The notes: generated by a model not told the origin, from the sequence alone. Positions 25,521-34,085 are shown, counted from the first letter of the stretch. The stretch is 64,000 nucleotides of DNA from Chryseobacterium sp. JAH (GCF_001507335.1 NZ_LMAH01000003.1:124001-188000), one strand, 5' to 3'. Translations and numbers: made by a program.

Positions 25521-26381
25521 ATGAAAAGACCAAACTACGCTACAGATAAAGTTTTAAAACAATTCATCAAAAATGCTTTAGAAGAAGACATTCAGGATGG
25601 AGACCACTCTACCCTGTCTACAATTCCTAATGATTTGGAGCAAAGTGCCAAACTTTTAGTGAAAGAAAACTGTATTCTTGCCGGAGTTGAGTTAGCAGAA
25701 ATTATTTTCAAGCAATTTGATAAAAATTTAAAAATAGAAAGATTCATCAAAGACGGTGAAACGGCAAAGGTCGGAGATGTAGCATTTATTGTCACCGGCA
25801 GCGCTAGATCTATATTATCTACAGAAAGACTTGTTTTAAACTGCATGCAGAGGATGAGCGGTATCGCAACACTTACCCAGGATTGGGATTCTAGATTAAT
25901 CGGTACTAAAACCAAGCTGCTGGATACACGAAAAACCACTCCCAACTTCAGAGTCTGTGAAAAATGGGCTGTTGCCATTGGTGGCGGAACCAATCACAGG
26001 TACGGCTTGTATGATATGATTATGCTAAAGGACAACCATATTGATTACAACGGAAGCATCACCAATGCTGTAAAGATGGCGAAGGATTACGTAAAAAAAT
26101 CTAAGAAAAAACTTAAAATAGAAGTTGAAACGCGCAATCTTGATGAAGTACAGGAAGCGATTAACGCTAAAGTCGACAGGATCATGCTAGACAATATGGA
26201 TGTTGCCACGATGAAAAAGGCAGTTAAATTAATCAACGGATCATGTGAGAGTGAAGCTTCAGGAGGAATTACACGAGATCAACTGAAAGAAATCGCAACT
26301 ACAGGAGTTACGTACATTTCTGCGGGAGCATTGACACATTCCGCCAAAAACATAGATTTAAGTTTAAAAGCTGCTATGTAA
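25521..26381 (+). CDS. nadC: Nicotinate-nucleotide pyrophosphorylase (quinolinate phosphoribosyltransferase) NadC
   Basis: Converts quinolinate and PRPP to nicotinate mononucleotide. The 286-residue product keeps EEDIQDGDHSTLSTIP, VKENCILAGVE, LVLNCMQRMSGIAT, LLDTRKTTPNFRVCEKWAV, GGGTNHRYGLYDMIMLKDNH and KIEVETRNLDEVQEA, then VDRIMLDNMD and EASGGITRDQLKEIATTGVTYISAGALTHS. The frame is open to a TTG at 25503 directly after the nadB stop, but the ATG at 25521 (MKRPNYATDKVLKQFI) fits the family. 18 bp from nadB, so co-transcribed and perhaps translationally coupled. Confidence 0.95.
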   Translation: MKRPNYATDKVLKQFIKNALEEDIQDGDHSTLSTIPNDLEQSAKLLVKENCILAGVELAEIIFKQFDKNLKIERFIKDGETAKVGDVAFIVTGSARSILSTERLVLNCMQRMSGIATLTQDWDSRLIGTKTKLLDTRKTTPNFRVCEKWAVAIGGGTNHRYGLYDMIMLKDNHIDYNGSITNAVKMAKDYVKKSKKKLKIEVETRNLDEVQEAINAKVDRIMLDNMDVATMKKAVKLINGSCESEASGGITRDQLKEIATTGVTYISAGALTHSAKNIDLSLKAAM

Positions 26382-26592
26382 AACATTGTATTTTTAACAA
26401 AAACTACGGCCTTTTTTTAAACATTAAATAATATGATTTTTTTCACGTTAAGACTTATAAATTTACACAAAGCTGATATACAGTCACTTAAACGCTATTA
26501 AGACTGATTAAAAATTAACATTGAGTTAATAATAGTTAAAGTTTTTTTACCGAATTTTGCATAAAATTTAATTCTAACTATTACTTACGATT

Positions 26593-29238
26593 ATGAAATT
26601 AATCAACAAATCGATGCTAACTGTGATGATCTCACTTTCTACAGCTAGCGTTTATTATGCACAACAGACTCAGGACACGACCACAAAGTCGAAAGAGATT
26701 GAGGAAGTTATTTTGCAAGGTGTTACTGACATTGCAAAAGACAGAAAAACACCAGTTGCTGCTTCAACTATTAAGGCTGCACAAATCATCGAGAGATTAG
26801 GTAACCAAGAACTTACTGAAATTTTAAACACTACTCCATCAGTTTATGCTACAAAATCAGGTGGTGGATTTGGAGATGGTGGTATTACCATGAGAGGTTT
26901 CGAATCAAGAAATATTGCTGTTATGGTAAACGGTATGCCTGTCAATGATATGGAGGGTGGAGCAGTATACTTTTCTAACTGGACTGGTCTTGCTGACGTT
27001 ACAAGTTTCATGCAGACACAGAGAGGCTTAGGATCATCTAAATTAGGAATTGCTTCTGTAGGTGGAACTATGAACTTTATCACTCGTACTGCTGACATGA
27101 AAAAAGGCGGTGTAGTAAGATTAGGTGTAGGTAATGATGATTATTTAAAAACTTCATTTGCATACAATACCGGTAAAAGCGATAACGGATGGGCTTCATC
27201 ATTCTTAATGAGCAGAACTGCTGGAGGTACCTATATTGAAAATACAGACTTTGAAGCATATGCATACTATTTTGCATTAGGATGGGAAGCAAACAAAAAG
27301 CATAATTTCCAGTTTACTTTGACTTCTTCTCCACAGTGGCATGATCAAAGAACATTTGCTCCTACAATTGCAAATTACATAAAATTCAATCCAGATAACG
27401 ACGGCTCTCCATACAGACAATACAATTCTGACTTTGGGTATAAAACAGGTGCAAATGGTGATAGATATGCTATTGCAAACAGATCAAACTATTACGCTAA
27501 ACCGGTAATGATGGTAAACTGGGATTGGACGATGAACGAAAAATCAAAGTTAAGTACTGTACTTTACATGTCTAATGGTAGAGGCGGTGGAACTGGCGAA
27601 TTGGGAAGAGTTGCTAACAAAGGAATTACTGGTTTCTATGATACTACAGGGCATTTTGATTATGATGCGATTTTTACAGCCAACCAAGCTGTTAACCTAA
27701 ACAACCCTGCGACCCCAGCTAATAGCACATTGATTCGTAGAGCAAGTATTAATTCTCATAACTGGTATGGAATATTAGCTAACTTCCAACATAAAGTAAA
27801 CGATAATTGGAGTTTCTCAGTGGGAACTGATGACAGATACTACTATGGATATCATTACCAAGTAGTCTCTGATCTTTACGGTGCTTCAGGATACAAAGAA
27901 AACAAAAACGCCAATGTAGCTCCTTATGTAGCAAGTAATATTTATGATTATAAAAAATTATCTTGGAATCCATTCGGAGGAAGTACAGCTCCGATAACAG
28001 ATCAAGTAGGTTACAGTAATGACGGTGAAGTACTTTGGTATAGTGGTTTTGCTCAGGTAGAATATACTAAAGATAATTTATCTGCATTTGTACAAGGATC
28101 AGTATCAAATCAATCCTACCAAAGAATCGACAACTTCGTAAAAGACGGTGTTACCAGACAACCTAACGCAACGACAGGGCAAATAGTTAACACTAAAACA
28201 GGATTTAAAGATTTATTTGGTTACAACATAAAGGGTGGAGCTAACTATAACATTAGCGACTATCATAATGTATTTGCAAACATCGGATACTACAGCAAGC
28301 AGCCGTTTATGAACTCTGTATATCCTAGCAACTATCAAGTATTAAATCCTACTTTGACTAATGAGAAAATTTTCTCAGCAGAAATTGGATACGGTTTCAG
28401 ATCACCAAAATTAACTGCAAATGTTAACTTGTACAGAACTGAATGGAAAGATAGATGGTTAAGAAGAAGTAATCAAGTATTCAACGTAGCAGATCCATCA
28501 GCACCTGGAGGAATTGCTCTGGTAAATGGCTACTCAGAAATCAGTGGTATCACTCAGCTTCACATGGGGGTTGAATTCGACGCAGTTTACAAACCTTTCC
28601 AATTCTTAGAATTCCAAGGGATGTTATCATATGGTGATTATCAATACAAAGGTAATGCTGTAGGAGCTAATTTTGATGACAATAACAACCCAGTTATTGT
28701 AGCAGGAAACAGCACTAGTAACACTTTATACCTTGATGGAGTAAAAGTAGGAGGAAGCAGCAGCAACAGTATTCCTCAAGTAACCGCATCATTGGGAACT
28801 ACAGTAAGACCTGTAAAAGACTTAAGTATTTATGGTACTTGGAGATATGTTGGTAAATTGTATTCTTCTATAGATGCAGCAACCTTTACTACTGTTGCAA
28901 ATCAAGAAAGAGGATCTCTTCAATTACCAGACTTCAACTTGTTTGACATCGGAGCATCATTTAAGATTAGATTAAAAAACACAGCTCAATACTTCACAGT
29001 GGGCGCTAACGTTTACAACTTATTTGATACAACTTACATTGCAGACGGAGCAACAAACAATTTCGTTAAAAATGTTGGAGACTTCAAAACTCCTACTAAT
29101 ACGGATGCACAAGCACAAGCATTGTATAACACTTACATCAACAATCCAGCAAATTTCTACAAAGGAATTGATACTTCAAACAGAGTATTCTTTGGATTTG
29201 GAAGAACTTGGGCAGCCAATCTTTCTTTCAACTTCTAA
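26593..29238 (+). CDS. TonB-dependent outer-membrane receptor
   Basis: An 881-residue receptor. Signal peptide to SVYYAQ (about residue 23), a short TonB-box-like region KEIEEVILQG, then the plug (about 50-180) with ELTEILNTTPSVYATKSGGG, GDGGITMRGFESRNIAVMVNG and ASVGGTMNFITRT. A 22-strand barrel follows and ends in an aromatic (ANLSFNF), as outer-membrane barrels do. It lacks the N-terminal SusC carboxypeptidase-like domain and has no SusD partner, so it is more like a classical ferric-siderophore or vitamin receptor. Substrate unknown. Monocistronic, with its own terminator. The 211-bp leader holds a GAATTTTGCATAAAATTTA stretch that may be the promoter. Confidence 0.92.
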   Translation: MKLINKSMLTVMISLSTASVYYAQQTQDTTTKSKEIEEVILQGVTDIAKDRKTPVAASTIKAAQIIERLGNQELTEILNTTPSVYATKSGGGFGDGGITMRGFESRNIAVMVNGMPVNDMEGGAVYFSNWTGLADVTSFMQTQRGLGSSKLGIASVGGTMNFITRTADMKKGGVVRLGVGNDDYLKTSFAYNTGKSDNGWASSFLMSRTAGGTYIENTDFEAYAYYFALGWEANKKHNFQFTLTSSPQWHDQRTFAPTIANYIKFNPDNDGSPYRQYNSDFGYKTGANGDRYAIANRSNYYAKPVMMVNWDWTMNEKSKLSTVLYMSNGRGGGTGELGRVANKGITGFYDTTGHFDYDAIFTANQAVNLNNPATPANSTLIRRASINSHNWYGILANFQHKVNDNWSFSVGTDDRYYYGYHYQVVSDLYGASGYKENKNANVAPYVASNIYDYKKLSWNPFGGSTAPITDQVGYSNDGEVLWYSGFAQVEYTKDNLSAFVQGSVSNQSYQRIDNFVKDGVTRQPNATTGQIVNTKTGFKDLFGYNIKGGANYNISDYHNVFANIGYYSKQPFMNSVYPSNYQVLNPTLTNEKIFSAEIGYGFRSPKLTANVNLYRTEWKDRWLRRSNQVFNVADPSAPGGIALVNGYSEISGITQLHMGVEFDAVYKPFQFLEFQGMLSYGDYQYKGNAVGANFDDNNNPVIVAGNSTSNTLYLDGVKVGGSSSNSIPQVTASLGTTVRPVKDLSIYGTWRYVGKLYSSIDAATFTTVANQERGSLQLPDFNLFDIGASFKIRLKNTAQYFTVGANVYNLFDTTYIADGATNNFVKNVGDFKTPTNTDAQAQALYNTYINNPANFYKGIDTSNRVFFGFGRTWAANLSFNF

Positions 29239-29261
29239 TAATTTAGAACTTATTAAATACC

Positions 29262-29292
29262 AAATCCCAGCTTTATCGCTGGGATTTTTTTT
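29262..29292 (+). terminator. Rho-independent terminator overlapping the next promoter
   Basis: AAATCCCAGC, TTTATC loop, GCTGGGATTT, then T run 29285-29292; its last T is the first base of the next -7 box. Confidence 0.85.
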
Positions 29293-29299
29293 ATATTTG
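29292..29299 (+). promoter_or_regulatory. -7 box TATATTTG upstream of the four-helix membrane protein
   Basis: Exact TAnnTTTG abutting the preceding terminator; 29 nt before the ATG at 29329. Confidence 0.5.
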
Positions 29300-29328
29300 T
29301 ACACTTAATAAACAGAAAAAATAGAAAT

Positions 29329-29760
29329 ATGGATCTTTACAAAATTTTACTGAGCGCGCACAAAGGTTTCGGCTATCTGGAGCTCGCTTTAACGTCTTTA
29401 TTTATCATCGCACTCTTGACTGTAATGTTCGGATACAGCGGTAAAGTAAATAAATTCCTGAAAAAAATTACACTCTTTACGATGATCTTCTTTCACGTAC
29501 AGTTCCTAATAGGTATTGTTATGCTGATCATGAATTTCACAAAAGGTCTAGACATGGGATCGGTAATGAAAAATGCTGACTTAAGATTTCAGTATGTAGA
29601 GCACCCTTTTTCTATGTTAATCGCTGCTGTTTTGATGACCATCATCAATAAAAAAGTAAAATCTAATGACACTATTTCTTTAGGAATCGTGATTATGGGA
29701 TTAATCGCAGTAGGTTTATTTGCATTTGCATTTCCATGGACAAGAGTCTTTGGAGCTTAA
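29329..29760 (+). CDS. Four-helix inner-membrane protein, unknown function
   Basis: A 143-residue protein with four clear hydrophobic helices: about 15-35 (LELALTSLFIIALLTVMFGY), 45-68 (ITLFTMIFFHVQFLIGIVML), 90-108 (HPFSMLIAAVLMTII) and 117-139 (ISLGIVIMGLIAVGLFAFAF). Histidines lie in or near helices (His11, His55, His92), a spacing that can bind haem b, and some databases name such proteins cytochrome B-like, but that is not shown here. It sits 31 bp before asd and probably shares its transcript. Confidence 0.75.
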   Translation: MDLYKILLSAHKGFGYLELALTSLFIIALLTVMFGYSGKVNKFLKKITLFTMIFFHVQFLIGIVMLIMNFTKGLDMGSVMKNADLRFQYVEHPFSMLIAAVLMTIINKKVKSNDTISLGIVIMGLIAVGLFAFAFPWTRVFGA

Positions 29761-29791
29761 TTATATATTAACTTAATTTTTTTAAACAACA

Positions 29792-30784
29792 ATGAAAGTA
29801 GCTGTAGTAGGTTCAACAGGAATGGTTGGACAAGTGATGCTTAAAGTTCTCGAAGAGAGAAATTTCCCTGTAACTGAATTAATTCCGGTAGCTTCGGAAA
29901 GATCTATAGGTAAACAGGTGAAGTATAAACAGGTAGATTATACTATCGTAAGCATCGACGACGCTATAGCTGCCAAACCTGATATCGCAATCTTCTCTGC
30001 AGGAGGTTCAACTTCTTTAGAATACGCACCGAAATTTGCCGAAGCTGGAATTACCGTTATCGATAATTCTTCTGCCTGGAGAATGGATCCCACTAAGAAA
30101 TTAGTTGTTCCTGAAATCAACGCAGACGTTTTGACGAAAGAAGATAAGATTATTGCCAATCCAAACTGTTCTACGATTCAGTTGGTAATGGTTTTAGGTC
30201 CTTTGAATAAAAAATATGATTTAAAAAGAGTTATCGTCTCTACATATCAGTCTGTTACTGGAACAGGAAAAGCAGCAGTTGATCAGCTGAATGCTGAAAT
30301 TGCAGGTGATGATTCTGTTGCTAAAGTATATCCTTATCAAATCTTCAAAAATGCATTGCCTCACTGTGATGTATTTGCTGATGATGATTACACGAAAGAA
30401 GAGATTAAATTAATGAAGGAGCCTAAAAAGATTTTGGGCGATGACACATTTAATTTAACCGCAACTGCAGTAAGAGTTCCAGTACAGGGAGGTCATTCTG
30501 AAAGCGTCAACATCGAATTTGAAAACGAATTTGAGCTTGACGAAGTGAGAAGAATCTTATCTGAAACTCCGGGAGTAATTGTAATGGATAATGTGAAAAA
30601 CAACGAATATCCAATGCCATTGTACTCAGAAGGAAAAGACGAAGTTTTCGTGGGAAGAATCCGAAGAGACCTCTCACAGCCAAAAACGCTCAACCTCTGG
30701 ATTGTAGCAGACAACTTGCGAAAAGGCGCTGCAACCAACGCAGTACAGATTGCAGAATACTTAGTGGCAAACAACTTAGTATAA
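29792..30784 (+). CDS. asd: Aspartate-semialdehyde dehydrogenase
   Basis: Reduces aspartyl phosphate to aspartate semialdehyde, the branch point to lysine/diaminopimelate, threonine and methionine. The 330-residue protein begins with the NADP-binding fold VAVVGSTGMVGQVMLKVLEE, has the catalytic cysteine in NPNCSTIQLVMVL (Cys about 126), the STYQSVTGTGKAAVDQL stretch, and the substrate-binding RVPVQGGHSESVNIEFE with its catalytic His. Length is normal for the bacterial type. It follows a small membrane protein gene and ends in a terminator. Cytoplasmic. Confidence 0.96.
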   Translation: MKVAVVGSTGMVGQVMLKVLEERNFPVTELIPVASERSIGKQVKYKQVDYTIVSIDDAIAAKPDIAIFSAGGSTSLEYAPKFAEAGITVIDNSSAWRMDPTKKLVVPEINADVLTKEDKIIANPNCSTIQLVMVLGPLNKKYDLKRVIVSTYQSVTGTGKAAVDQLNAEIAGDDSVAKVYPYQIFKNALPHCDVFADDDYTKEEIKLMKEPKKILGDDTFNLTATAVRVPVQGGHSESVNIEFENEFELDEVRRILSETPGVIVMDNVKNNEYPMPLYSEGKDEVFVGRIRRDLSQPKTLNLWIVADNLRKGAATNAVQIAEYLVANNLV

Positions 30785-30798
30785 ACTAACAAAAAAGA

Positions 30799-30829
30799 AA
30801 AGAGTCTCCAAAAGAGATTCTTTTTTTTA
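30799..30829 (+). terminator. Rho-independent terminator after asd
   Basis: AAGAGTCTC, loop CAAAA, GAGATTCTT (one wobble), flanked by A and T runs. Confidence 0.8.
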
Positions 30830-30993
30830 TCGAATAAAAAAAGCTCTTATCCATTAGCTTATTGCTTACGATTGTAGTTTAGTGAAATTTTGTCTACCAA
30901 TCCTGAAGTGAGCAAAATTTCTTTGAAAACTCCTCAGAATTACACCCTTTAAAATTTTGAAGAGTTTTTAATAATATCCATAAGATCAAAAAA

Positions 30994-31989
30994 ATGTCAA
31001 CAAAAAATGCCAATCAAGATAAAATAGGTTTCCAAAGGTTAATAGCTGCATTTGGAATTATTTTATTTGTCGGAAAAATCATCGCATGGAAACTTACAAA
31101 TTCCGATGCCGTATTTTCTGATGCTATGGAAAGTATCGTAAATGTTATCAGTGCTTTTATGGGATTGTACTCTTTACATTTAGCCTCAAAACCGAAAGAC
31201 GAAGACCATCCTTATGGTCACGGAAAGGTAGAATTTGTAACAGCAGGAATAGAAGGTGCGCTCATCGCCATCGCAGGAATTATGATCATCTATGAAGGCA
31301 TCAACAGTTTGGTGACGGGAAGAGTCTTAAAAGGTCTCGATTGGGGGATTAGCATTATTGTAGTTACGGCAGTTATCAATTATTTATTAGGATATATATC
31401 GATAAAAAAAGGAAAAAGAGAAAACTCATTGGTACTTATTGCCTCTGGAAAACATTTACAGTCAGACACTTTTACGACATTAGGAGTGGTGGTGAGTTTA
31501 ATCGTCGTATATTTCACAAGAATCGACTGGATCGATTCCGTTGTTGCTCTGCTTTTCGGATTCTACATCATATTTGTCGGGTACAAAATCGTCCGAAAAT
31601 CATTAAGCGGAATTATGGATGAGCAGAATCCCGAACTTCTCAACAGCATTATTGACCTATTAGAAAAAAACAGACATACAGAATGGATCGACGTGCACAA
31701 CATGAAAATTCAGCAGTTCGGAGCTTCCCTACACATTGATGCGCACATTACCCTGCCTTGGTATTACAGCCTCCGCGATGCCCATAACGAAATGGAAAAA
31801 GTCATCCTCCTTCTAGCCCGAAACACAAAAAGAACAGTCGAATTTAATTTTCACATGGATGACTGCAGACCTATCTCCTGTCCGGTTTGTCAGATTATGG
31901 ATTGCCCGGTTCGCGAACAACCTTTTACAAAAAAAATAAAATGGACTGCCGAAAATGTGACCAGAGTTGAAAAACATACCATTAATTAG
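30994..31989 (+). CDS. Cation diffusion facilitator (CDF) family transporter with Cys-rich tail
   Basis: A 331-residue inner-membrane metal/proton antiporter with six helices. The loop DEDHPYGHGKVEF (residues 69-81) matches site B of the E. coli exporter YiiP, and HLQSD (154-158) gives its helix-5 site A ligands His154 and Asp158. In helix 2 the two Asp ligands of YiiP are replaced by Glu46 and Asn50 (ESIVN), so metal choice may differ. The cytoplasmic domain (about 205-290) ends in an extra motif C-x4-C-x2-C-x4-C (Cys291, 296, 299, 304), which resembles a metal-binding knuckle. Metal not predictable; Zn, Fe and Mn are all used in the family. Confidence 0.92.
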   Translation: MSTKNANQDKIGFQRLIAAFGIILFVGKIIAWKLTNSDAVFSDAMESIVNVISAFMGLYSLHLASKPKDEDHPYGHGKVEFVTAGIEGALIAIAGIMIIYEGINSLVTGRVLKGLDWGISIIVVTAVINYLLGYISIKKGKRENSLVLIASGKHLQSDTFTTLGVVVSLIVVYFTRIDWIDSVVALLFGFYIIFVGYKIVRKSLSGIMDEQNPELLNSIIDLLEKNRHTEWIDVHNMKIQQFGASLHIDAHITLPWYYSLRDAHNEMEKVILLLARNTKRTVEFNFHMDDCRPISCPVCQIMDCPVREQPFTKKIKWTAENVTRVEKHTIN

Positions 31990-32045
31990 TTATTTTCCAT
32001 TACACATTATAGCATTTTATAGGAATTAAAACTCAGATATTCAGT

Positions 32046-32492
32046 TTACAAACCTTGGTTGCTCCTCAGTAAAATCTGCTTTCTGTAATAAAACAGCGGT
32101 ACAATCAAAAGCAGGATCAAAGGCTGAATTACAAACCTCCGCATGTAAAAAGAAAAAAGATATCCAATTTCAAACCGATCGTGAATACAGTAGAGGTAAA
32201 TAGGAAAAGTGATTGCAAAAATAATTATGATCAAAATTGCTCCCTGTACCGTCCACTCTTTATTTTTAAACAAAAAATGAATGATTACACATGAGAATAA
32301 AAGATTTAGAGTAAATCTGAAAACATGACTGAGAACCAATTGTACCCACTCAAATTCAGGAAAAGCAATATTTTTATTTGCCTCATGAAAATAATTCAAA
32401 AATGGATCGTAAAAGATATGATCTTCTAGCATTCTCACGCCAACAAGGCCGCACAGCCCTGTGAATATTAAAAACCAACTAAGAATTTTCAT
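32046..32492 (-). CDS. Exosortase F system-associated membrane protein
   Basis: A 148-residue inner-membrane protein with about four helices (residues 5-22, 50-70, 75-95, 115-140) and conserved-looking charged loops (EDHIFYDPFLNYFHEANKNI). Its start overlaps the end of xrtF by 14 bp, and in flavobacteria a protein of this size regularly follows the XrtF exosortase, which is my reason for the name; it has no known biochemical role. The tail FYYRKQILLRSNQGL is positively charged. The gene converges on the CDF gene with only 56 bp between. Confidence 0.8.
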   Translation of the reverse strand: MKILSWFLIFTGLCGLVGVRMLEDHIFYDPFLNYFHEANKNIAFPEFEWVQLVLSHVFRFTLNLLFSCVIIHFLFKNKEWTVQGAILIIIIFAITFPIYLYCIHDRFEIGYLFSFYMRRFVIQPLILLLIVPLFYYRKQILLRSNQGL

Positions 32493-33009
32493 TTTTTAAA
32501 GCAAAAAATTTAATCCAGATCAGCCAGAGAATTACCACGCTGCCATAAATAACAGCTGGAAAAAGGTAATCATGAGCAATTTTATTATACTGTGGATAAT
32601 CGCGGGTTACAATATTGAGTCCTACAATTCTCAAAACATTCATCGCGTAGAGAGCCACAAGTCCGGCCACTGCAAAAACGAAAGTTTTAGTTCCTTTAAA
32701 AAAAGCAAAAACAAAAGACAAAAAAAGAATCATGACTGATATTGCATTACATCCTTCTACCATTCTCGTTACGTATTTGTTCTTCACATAATAATACACC
32801 TGTTCATTAGCAACATCATCGTACAACAGCGTAGGAAAATTTAATTTATTCTGAAGAAACATCACGTGCTCCACAATCATACGCGAAAAAGGATCAAGCC
32901 CTAGTGCGCTAAAACTGTTCAGATAAAACTGATAAGCCAATAGCAACACCACATAAATGATGATGAAGCGCAACAAAATTCCCAAAACAGGCTTAAAGTC
33001 CTTTAGCAT
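32479..33009 (-). CDS. xrtF: Exosortase XrtF
   Basis: A polytopic transpeptidase of the exosortase/archaeosortase family, thought to cut and anchor surface proteins bearing a cognate C-terminal signal. The 176-residue protein has the three catalytic residues in typical settings: Cys87 in MVEGCNAISVM, Arg127 in NVLRIVGLN and His146 in IAHDYLFPAV. About five helices are seen. XrtF is the form found in flavobacteria. Its partner gene overlaps its 3' end. A -7 box lies only 4 nt from the start codon. Which proteins it sorts is unknown; the T9SS type B proteins nearby carry a different signal. Confidence 0.9.
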   Translation of the reverse strand: MLKDFKPVLGILLRFIIIYVVLLLAYQFYLNSFSALGLDPFSRMIVEHVMFLQNKLNFPTLLYDDVANEQVYYYVKNKYVTRMVEGCNAISVMILFLSFVFAFFKGTKTFVFAVAGLVALYAMNVLRIVGLNIVTRDYPQYNKIAHDYLFPAVIYGSVVILWLIWIKFFALKNENS

Positions 33010-33013
33010 TTCA

Positions 33014-33021
33014 CAAAGATA
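33014..33021 (-). promoter_or_regulatory. -7 box TATCTTTG of xrtF, 4 nt before its ATG
   Basis: Minus-strand exact TAnnTTTG; tgaa then ATG at 33009. It faces the divergent kinase promoter about 20 bp away. Confidence 0.6.
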
Positions 33022-33041
33022 AAAATTCGGGCGTAAATTAC

Positions 33042-33049
33042 TATATTTG
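33042..33049 (+). promoter_or_regulatory. -7 box TATATTTG of the kinase/RapZ-C/nucleotidyltransferase cluster
   Basis: Exact TAnnTTTG, 10 nt before the ATG at 33060. Confidence 0.6.
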
Positions 33050-33059
33050 TTACCATATT

Positions 33060-34085
33060 ATGACTTTTGAATACGCAAAAAGATTTTTTGAAAACCATTT
33101 TGGCGAAAAATCAACGGAATTTGTCACTTTAGCTCAAAGCGGTTCTGCGAGAGTTAATTTTCGGGCGAAAAATCAAAACGGAACATACATCATTACTTAC
33201 AACGAAAATGTTCGTGAAAACGAGAGCTTTTTCTATTTTTCTGAACTTTTCTCATCTTTTCACCTCAATACCCCGAAGATTTATACCGTTTCTGATGACA
33301 GAAAATTGTACATTCAGGAATATCTGGGAAATCATACCCTCTCCGAGATTATTTTCAAAGAAGAACAATCAGAAAATGTGAAATCTTTGGTGGAAAAAGC
33401 TTTAGAAAAACTTTTTCAGACTCAGACTCAGACTCAGGATCATATTGATTTTACACAGACATTTGAATACGAAAGTTATGATGAACTTCCTATTATACAT
33501 GATCTGTATTACTTTAAAAATTTCGTTGCTGATGTTTTAGAGCTGGAATATCATAAATCTTCACTTTTAAAAGAATTTAAAGAGCTCGTCAACCTCATCG
33601 AAAATCTTGAGCCAAAAGGACTGATGATTCGTGATTTTCAGGCCAGAAATATTATGGTGAACGATGAGAATGAAGTTTCATTCATTGATTATCAATCAGC
33701 AATGAAAGGGCCTTTGATGTACGATGTGGTTTCTTTTCTATTTCAGGCCAAAGCCAATTTTTCTGAAAATTTTAAAAACGAAATGCTTGAATTTTATATT
33801 CAACAGTTTGAAAATAAAGAAATTCAATATCAACTAAAAAACTCGGTTAAGCCAATTCAACTGATGAGGTTCTTACAGGTTCTAGGTGCGTATGGTTTCC
33901 GAGGACTGATCCAAAGAAAGCCACATTTCATCGGCAGCATTCAAAAAGGAATTGAGAATATTACATTATTTTCAAACAATTGGGAAGAAATGAAAAATTA
34001 TCCTGAGTTGAAAAAAGTAATTGATCAATTGAGTCTTGACATTACAAAATCTAAAATTGATCAGATATTGAACCATAACGATTAG
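33060..34085 (+). CDS. Aminoglycoside-phosphotransferase-fold sugar kinase (AmgK-like)
   Basis: A 341-residue APH-fold kinase. The catalytic loop is RDFQARN (191-197: Asp192, Asn197) and the metal-binding Asp210 lies in FIDYQSA; IQEYLGNHTL (about 85-94) is the hinge region. The His that usually precedes this loop (HRDxxxRN) is Ile190 here. Because a RapZ-C and a MurU-like nucleotidyltransferase follow, the best reading is an AmgK-type kinase that phosphorylates N-acetylmuramate or N-acetylglucosamine at C1 for peptidoglycan recycling. That is inference from fold and context; antibiotic resistance is not implied. A short CAGACT repeat encodes TQTQTQ (121-126). Confidence 0.8.
   Translation: MTFEYAKRFFENHFGEKSTEFVTLAQSGSARVNFRAKNQNGTYIITYNENVRENESFFYFSELFSSFHLNTPKIYTVSDDRKLYIQEYLGNHTLSEIIFKEEQSENVKSLVEKALEKLFQTQTQTQDHIDFTQTFEYESYDELPIIHDLYYFKNFVADVLELEYHKSSLLKEFKELVNLIENLEPKGLMIRDFQARNIMVNDENEVSFIDYQSAMKGPLMYDVVSFLFQAKANFSENFKNEMLEFYIQQFENKEIQYQLKNSVKPIQLMRFLQVLGAYGFRGLIQRKPHFIGSIQKGIENITLFSNNWEEMKNYPELKKVIDQLSLDITKSKIDQILNHND

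Noticed and set aside
33060..34085. Aminoglycoside-resistance gene
   Set aside because: The APH fold is shared by many sugar kinases; neighbours point to sugar salvage.
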